Below, piece after piece: positions 33,526 to 36,337 of a DNA stretch of 36,337 nt (the first letter of the stretch is position 1; every line of letters starts with the position of its first letter). Below the pieces are notes generated by a model that was not told where the DNA came from, ran no database searches, and was given only the letters and a program-made list of their open reading frames with translations. The DNA lies in assembly GCA_018674655.1 (NCBI GenBank), contig JABGZQ010000085.1, positions 1 through 36,337 of the forward strand, given 5' to 3'. The position numbers were made by a program, and so were the translations under genes. The DNA comes from Fidelibacterota bacterium (lineage in GTDB: Bacteria; Fidelibacterota; Marinisomatia; Marinisomatales; TCS55).

Positions 33526-34821
33526 ATGTCTGAACATAAATATCAAAAGTGGATTCAAAAAGATAATGTTGTTATTGATGGTATTGATATTTCCGGAGAA
33601 TGGAACAAAATGTATGAACCACGGGAAATCATGGAATACGATATTACCGGATTGGAAAATGTGCGTGATTTAGATGGTGGCGAATCCATGGGTTGGTGTT
33701 ACCAATGTGCCCAATGTATTGGTGTATGTCCCGTAGATAATGTGGGAAGTTATGGTCCACGAAAAATTTATAGAAAGCTACAAACGGGCATGGATTTATT
33801 TACCCATGACGATTTGTGGATGTGCACAACCTGTTCCAATTGTTTACGTGTTTGTCCAAAAGAAGTAGACATGATGAAAATAATACCTGCTGTTCGGGAA
33901 CAAGCGGTGTTAAATGGAAATGTTCCGGCTGAACTACAGGATATGCTGCAAAATGTAGCAGAATATGGAAATCCCATGGGCGATTCAGCTCGAAAGCGTG
34001 TGAAATGGTTGAAGAAATTTGATGAGCCGGTTCGCGATTTATCCAAAGAAGATGATCCCCAGCCTGTGGATGTTTTATGGTATGTGAGTGATTACTTTTC
34101 ATTCCATGGCCGTGGGAATGATGCAGCAAAATCCATGGTTCGCGTTTTTAATCGTTTGAATGTTGATTTCGGGATTTTAGGGAAAGAAGAAAAATGTGAT
34201 GGTGATTCACAGCGTCTTGTTGGTGAAACAGGACTATTCGAAGAATTAGCAGAACATAACGGTGCGCAATTTGATAAATATGACCATAATAAATTGGTGG
34301 TGAGTGATCCACACGCGTTCAATGCGTTTAAGAAGTTCTATCCAGCCGTTACAGGGAAAGATTATAATCTTCAACATTATACACAATTCTTGGCAGAACA
34401 AATCGATGATATTTCTAAACTTATGAAACGACCATTTCCCAAGAAAGTAACATTTCATGATCCGTGTTATTTGGGTCGACATAATGGAGAGTATGATGCA
34501 CCACGGATATTGTTAAATGCGATTCCCGGCATTGAATTTTCTGAAATGTATCGTTGTAAAGAACAGGGATATTGCTGCGGTGGCGGCGGCGGTGGAATGT
34601 GGTTGGATGGTTTGGTGGCTGACCATACGACCGAGCGCCTGTCAGAAAATCGCGTTAAAGAAGCGGTGGAAGTGGGTGCTGAAGTGCTGGCGGTATGTTG
34701 TCCCTATGAAGTGTCCCGGTTCGAAGATGCGGTGAAGTCCACCAATAACGACGGCAAATTGATTGTCATGGATATAATTGAAATCATGGATTATTGTATG
34801 GGAGACGACGCTGAAGCCTGA
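33526..34821 (+). CDS. Fused HdrC-HdrB subunit (sHdrC2B2 or B3 type)
   Basis: The 431-residue protein joins an HdrC half, with C58xxC61xxC64xxxC68 and C100xxC103xxC106xxxC110, to an HdrB half. In the HdrB half one CCG region is degenerate (C224 in EEKCDGDSQR), and the other is complete (C314 in HDPCYLG, C350-C351 followed by six Gly, C391-C392). In the classical sHdr layout C2 and B2 are separate genes; here they are one chain, HdrD-like. Loci with a B3 subunit followed by etfAB are, from memory, the second sHdr type. The stop TGA shares its A with the ATG of the next gene. Confidence 0.88.
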   Translation: MSEHKYQKWIQKDNVVIDGIDISGEWNKMYEPREIMEYDITGLENVRDLDGGESMGWCYQCAQCIGVCPVDNVGSYGPRKIYRKLQTGMDLFTHDDLWMCTTCSNCLRVCPKEVDMMKIIPAVREQAVLNGNVPAELQDMLQNVAEYGNPMGDSARKRVKWLKKFDEPVRDLSKEDDPQPVDVLWYVSDYFSFHGRGNDAAKSMVRVFNRLNVDFGILGKEEKCDGDSQRLVGETGLFEELAEHNGAQFDKYDHNKLVVSDPHAFNAFKKFYPAVTGKDYNLQHYTQFLAEQIDDISKLMKRPFPKKVTFHDPCYLGRHNGEYDAPRILLNAIPGIEFSEMYRCKEQGYCCGGGGGGMWLDGLVADHTTERLSENRVKEAVEVGAEVLAVCCPYEVSRFEDAVKSTNNDGKLIVMDIIEIMDYCMGDDAEA

Positions 34822-35051
34822 TGAAAGTGAACGCTCACATCGAAACAGGTGATTGTGGTATGGGAATGCCCGTGATTCGTTCATGGCAGGCAATGAAAAA
34901 GTTATCGATTGGAAATATTTTACAATTAACCAGTTCTCATCCATGAGCTGTTCCAGATATTGAAGCCTGGTGCAGGTCGACTGGACAAAAATTATTAAAC
35001 ATAAATGAAGATGGACAAACACGGCATTTCTTTGTCCAAAAGATGAAATAA
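34821..35051 (+). pseudogene. TusA-like gene interrupted by in-frame UGA at codon 42
   Basis: Reading on from ATG 34821 gives 76 codons with a single TGA at 34944-34946. Before it: MKVNAHIETGDCGMGMPVIR, then a helix; after it: AVPDIEAWCRSTGQKLL and a final FFVQKMK strand. This lines up along its whole length with the TusA at 27794-28030, where the TGA falls on the Gly of ATDPGS. GGA to TGA is one base change. The persulfide Cys of CPLP is Met here (MGMP), with a Cys two residues earlier, so this is a divergent TusA-like family. The ATG overlaps the HdrC-B stop. It may be a recent pseudogene, a sequencing error or a recoded gene. Confidence 0.75.
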
Positions 35052-35066
35052 GAAAGGGTTAAAATA

Positions 35067-35483
35067 ATGGCATTTACTATAGTAAAAAAAATCAGATTTG
35101 ATGATGTGGATGGGGCAGGTATTGTGTATTACCCGCAATATTTTCACTTATGTCATGCTGCATTTGAAGATTTCTTTGATGATGCAGCCCATATATCTTA
35201 CCCGGATTTAATATCAAAAGAACGATTAGGGTTCCCTACTGTATCTGTAAAAAGTGACTTTAAAGCACCTTTAGTTTATGGAGACAATGCAATCATAAAA
35301 TTGGGTATAAAGAAGATAGGAAAGAGTTCGTTGATATTCAGTTATAGAATTAGAAGAAAAAGGGACGGGGAGCTTTGCTTTGTAGCAGATGTAACAACGG
35401 TTGCCATGTCTTTAGAATCAATGAAGGCTGTTCCCATTCCTGACGAATATCGAAAATTATTTGAAAACTTTTTAGAAATATAA
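35067..35483 (+). CDS. 4HBT-family acyl-CoA thioesterase (YbgC-like)
   Basis: The 138-residue hotdog-fold protein opens with KIRFDDVDGAGIVYYPQYF; D15 of DVDGAGIVYY is the expected catalytic Asp of the 4-hydroxybenzoyl-CoA thioesterase family. A second conserved stretch, FPTVSVKSDFKAPLVYGD, follows. It hydrolyses an acyl-CoA; the acyl group is unknown. It lies between the sHdr genes and etfB with short gaps (15 and 11-14 bases), so it is probably in the same transcript. Why a thioesterase is here is unclear, and it may belong with ETF and acyl-CoA metabolism. Confidence 0.87.
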   Translation: MAFTIVKKIRFDDVDGAGIVYYPQYFHLCHAAFEDFFDDAAHISYPDLISKERLGFPTVSVKSDFKAPLVYGDNAIIKLGIKKIGKSSLIFSYRIRRKRDGELCFVADVTTVAMSLESMKAVPIPDEYRKLFENFLEI

Positions 35484-35497
35484 TAACTGGAGAAATG

Positions 35498-36244
35498 ATG
35501 AAAATAGTAGTTCCCTTAAATCAAGTTCCCGATTTGGTGGAAGACTTGGAAGTGGATGCTTCCGGGAAAGCATTAGATACGGACGATATTAAATTTAAAT
35601 TAAATGAATTTGACGACCACGCTTTAGAAGAAGCCATTCTATTGAAGGAAAGTGGTGCTGGTGATGAAGTAGTTGCTATGGCTATAGATAGAGATGGCGC
35701 TGATAAAATGCTTTTTACGGCCATTGCCAAAGGTGCGGATAAAGTTGTAAAGCTTACGGGTGGAAATCCGGCGGATAGTCATCAACTGGGGAAAGCATTT
35801 GCAAATGCTTTGGAATCGGAAGGATTTGACATGGTATTTACTGGTGTCCAATCTGTGGATGATAGAGATGGACAATTGGGACCCATTGTTGCGAGCTATT
35901 TGGGCGCACCATGCGTGAGTGTTGTCTCTGGCATAAGTATTTCCGGCGCAACAGCAGTGGTGCATAAAGAATATTCCGGTGGAATGATGGGCGAATTTGA
36001 AGTGGATATGCCGGCCGTTTTAGGTATTCAAGCTGCAAAACAAGCACCGCGATATGCACCGGTCAGTAAAATTAGGCAAGTGCAGGAAACAGCATCCATC
36101 ATGGAAGCATCCATGGGTGATGTAGGTTCCGCCAATGGAAGTGCTGTGGCATCCATGGCGCCACCAGCCAAAGGATCTGGTGCAGAAATGCTGGATGATA
36201 TTGACGATTTAATTGATGTATTAAAAGACAAGGGAGCAATCTAA
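35498..36244 (+). CDS. etfB: Electron transfer flavoprotein beta subunit
   Basis: The 248-residue protein has the EtfB fold and signature: KIVVPLNQVPD at the start, the acidic KLNEFDDHALEEAILLKE, AMAIDRDGADKMLFTAIAKGADK, and GVQSVDDRDGQLGPIVASYLG, where AMP or FAD binds. EtfB with EtfA accepts electrons from dehydrogenases and hands them to a quinone oxidoreductase. ATG 35498 fits GGAG at 35489-35492 better than ATG 35495. It overlaps etfA by one base. Position right after the sHdr genes suggests it could take electrons from that complex, or from the FadE at 12648-14429. Confidence 0.93.
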   Translation: MKIVVPLNQVPDLVEDLEVDASGKALDTDDIKFKLNEFDDHALEEAILLKESGAGDEVVAMAIDRDGADKMLFTAIAKGADKVVKLTGGNPADSHQLGKAFANALESEGFDMVFTGVQSVDDRDGQLGPIVASYLGAPCVSVVSGISISGATAVVHKEYSGGMMGEFEVDMPAVLGIQAAKQAPRYAPVSKIRQVQETASIMEASMGDVGSANGSAVASMAPPAKGSGAEMLDDIDDLIDVLKDKGAI

Positions 36245-36337
36245 TGGGTGACATTCTTGTAATTACAGAACATTTAAAAGGTGAGTTTCAGGACATTACA
36301 TTTGAAATGCTGGGCAAAGCCAAAGAATTAGCCGGTG
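36244..36337 (+). CDS. etfA: Electron transfer flavoprotein alpha subunit, 3' end cut by window
   Basis: Only 31 codons are visible, reading MGDILVITEHLKGEFQDITF and then EMLGKAKELAG. This is the typical EtfA N-terminus (I-L-V-x-x-E-H...G...T-x-E-x-L-x-x-A). The ATG overlaps the TAA of etfB by one base, as is common in etfBA pairs. The FAD-binding C-terminal domain lies outside the window. Confidence 0.88.
   Translation, partial: MGDILVITEHLKGEFQDITFEMLGKAKELAG

Noticed and set aside
29777-34821. Methanogen-type Hdr or QmoABC complex
   Set aside because: HdrA is short without extra ferredoxin domains, no membrane subunit is encoded, and TusA, DsrE and LbpA genes are in the same operon, which together indicate sHdr.
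34944-34985. Selenocysteine at the in-frame UGA of the TusA-like gene
   Set aside because: A weak stem (CCAG at 34953-34956 with CTGG at 34967-34970) follows, but its loop starts only about 10 bases after the UGA and has no G at its first two positions, unlike bacterial SECIS elements. The position aligns with Gly, not Cys.
34642-35022. 126-codon open frame on the minus strand
   Set aside because: It covers the end of the HdrC-B gene and the TusA-like frame antisense, has no recognisable domain and no ribosome site; it is a shadow of the plus-strand genes.
1-36337. CRISPR arrays, phage genes, insertion sequences, tRNA or rRNA genes
   Set aside because: No regularly spaced repeats, transposase or integrase frames, or RNA-gene-like sequence were seen by reading; a tRNA scan could still be run for certainty.

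Overview
The window is gene-dense, AT-rich DNA (by eye roughly 40% GC) from a Gram-negative bacterium. Outer-membrane barrels, LolA-like proteins, a lipoprotein and signal peptides show the outer membrane. The gene content and style (MMPL exporter with LolA-like proteins, tandem secreted amidohydrolases, a Bacillus-type fadNAE operon in a Gram-negative cell) suggest an FCB-group lineage such as Marinimicrobia (SAR406). This placement is inference from memory, not a search. No rRNA, tRNA, CRISPR array, phage gene or insertion sequence was seen, and no gene-free stretch exceeds 300 bases.

Layout. 1-5731 (+): a TetR regulator cut by the window edge, an RND/MMPL exporter, and two LolA-like proteins flanking an outer-membrane barrel, which look like one envelope export module. 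5795-8370 (-): a Na/phosphate symporter, a PhoU-like partner and a CPBP membrane protease. 8423-15065 (-): a fatty-acid beta-oxidation operon (tetR, acyl-CoA dehydrogenase, thiolase, hemolysin-III-like protein, hydroxyacyl-CoA dehydrogenase/enoyl-CoA hydratase) with a 13-bp-arm TetR operator at one end and an intrinsic terminator at the other. 15120-17466 (+): a Fur-box-preceded porin, a secreted covalent-FMN protein and a four-helix membrane protein, a candidate iron/redox module. 17489-22613 (-): two secreted amidohydrolase-family proteins, partly degenerate in their metal sites, and a LOG-family protein. 22735-26690 (+): a small lipoprotein, OsmC, and the pentose-phosphate genes rpe, tkt and rpiB. 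26756-27358 (-): mobA.

27405-36337 (+): the most notable region, a sulfur-oxidizing heterodisulfide-reductase-like (sHdr) locus. In order it holds an ArsR regulator with its own palindrome, TusA, two DsrE-family proteins, a lipoate-binding GcvH-like protein (LbpA type), a thioredoxin-like protein, HdrC1, HdrB1, HdrA, the sHdr-associated hypothetical protein, a fused HdrC-HdrB protein, a second TusA-like gene interrupted by an in-frame UGA, a thioesterase, etfB and the start of etfA. The expected logic is that TusA and DsrE carriers hand sulfane sulfur to the Hdr-like complex, which oxidises it on or with lipoate bound to LbpA and passes electrons on, here plausibly to the electron transfer flavoprotein. 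The overlapping and abutting genes argue for one operon. The unusual points are the C-B fusion, ETF genes in the same run, a Cys pair at the LbpA C-terminus next to a thioredoxin-like gene, and the UGA-interrupted TusA paralogue.
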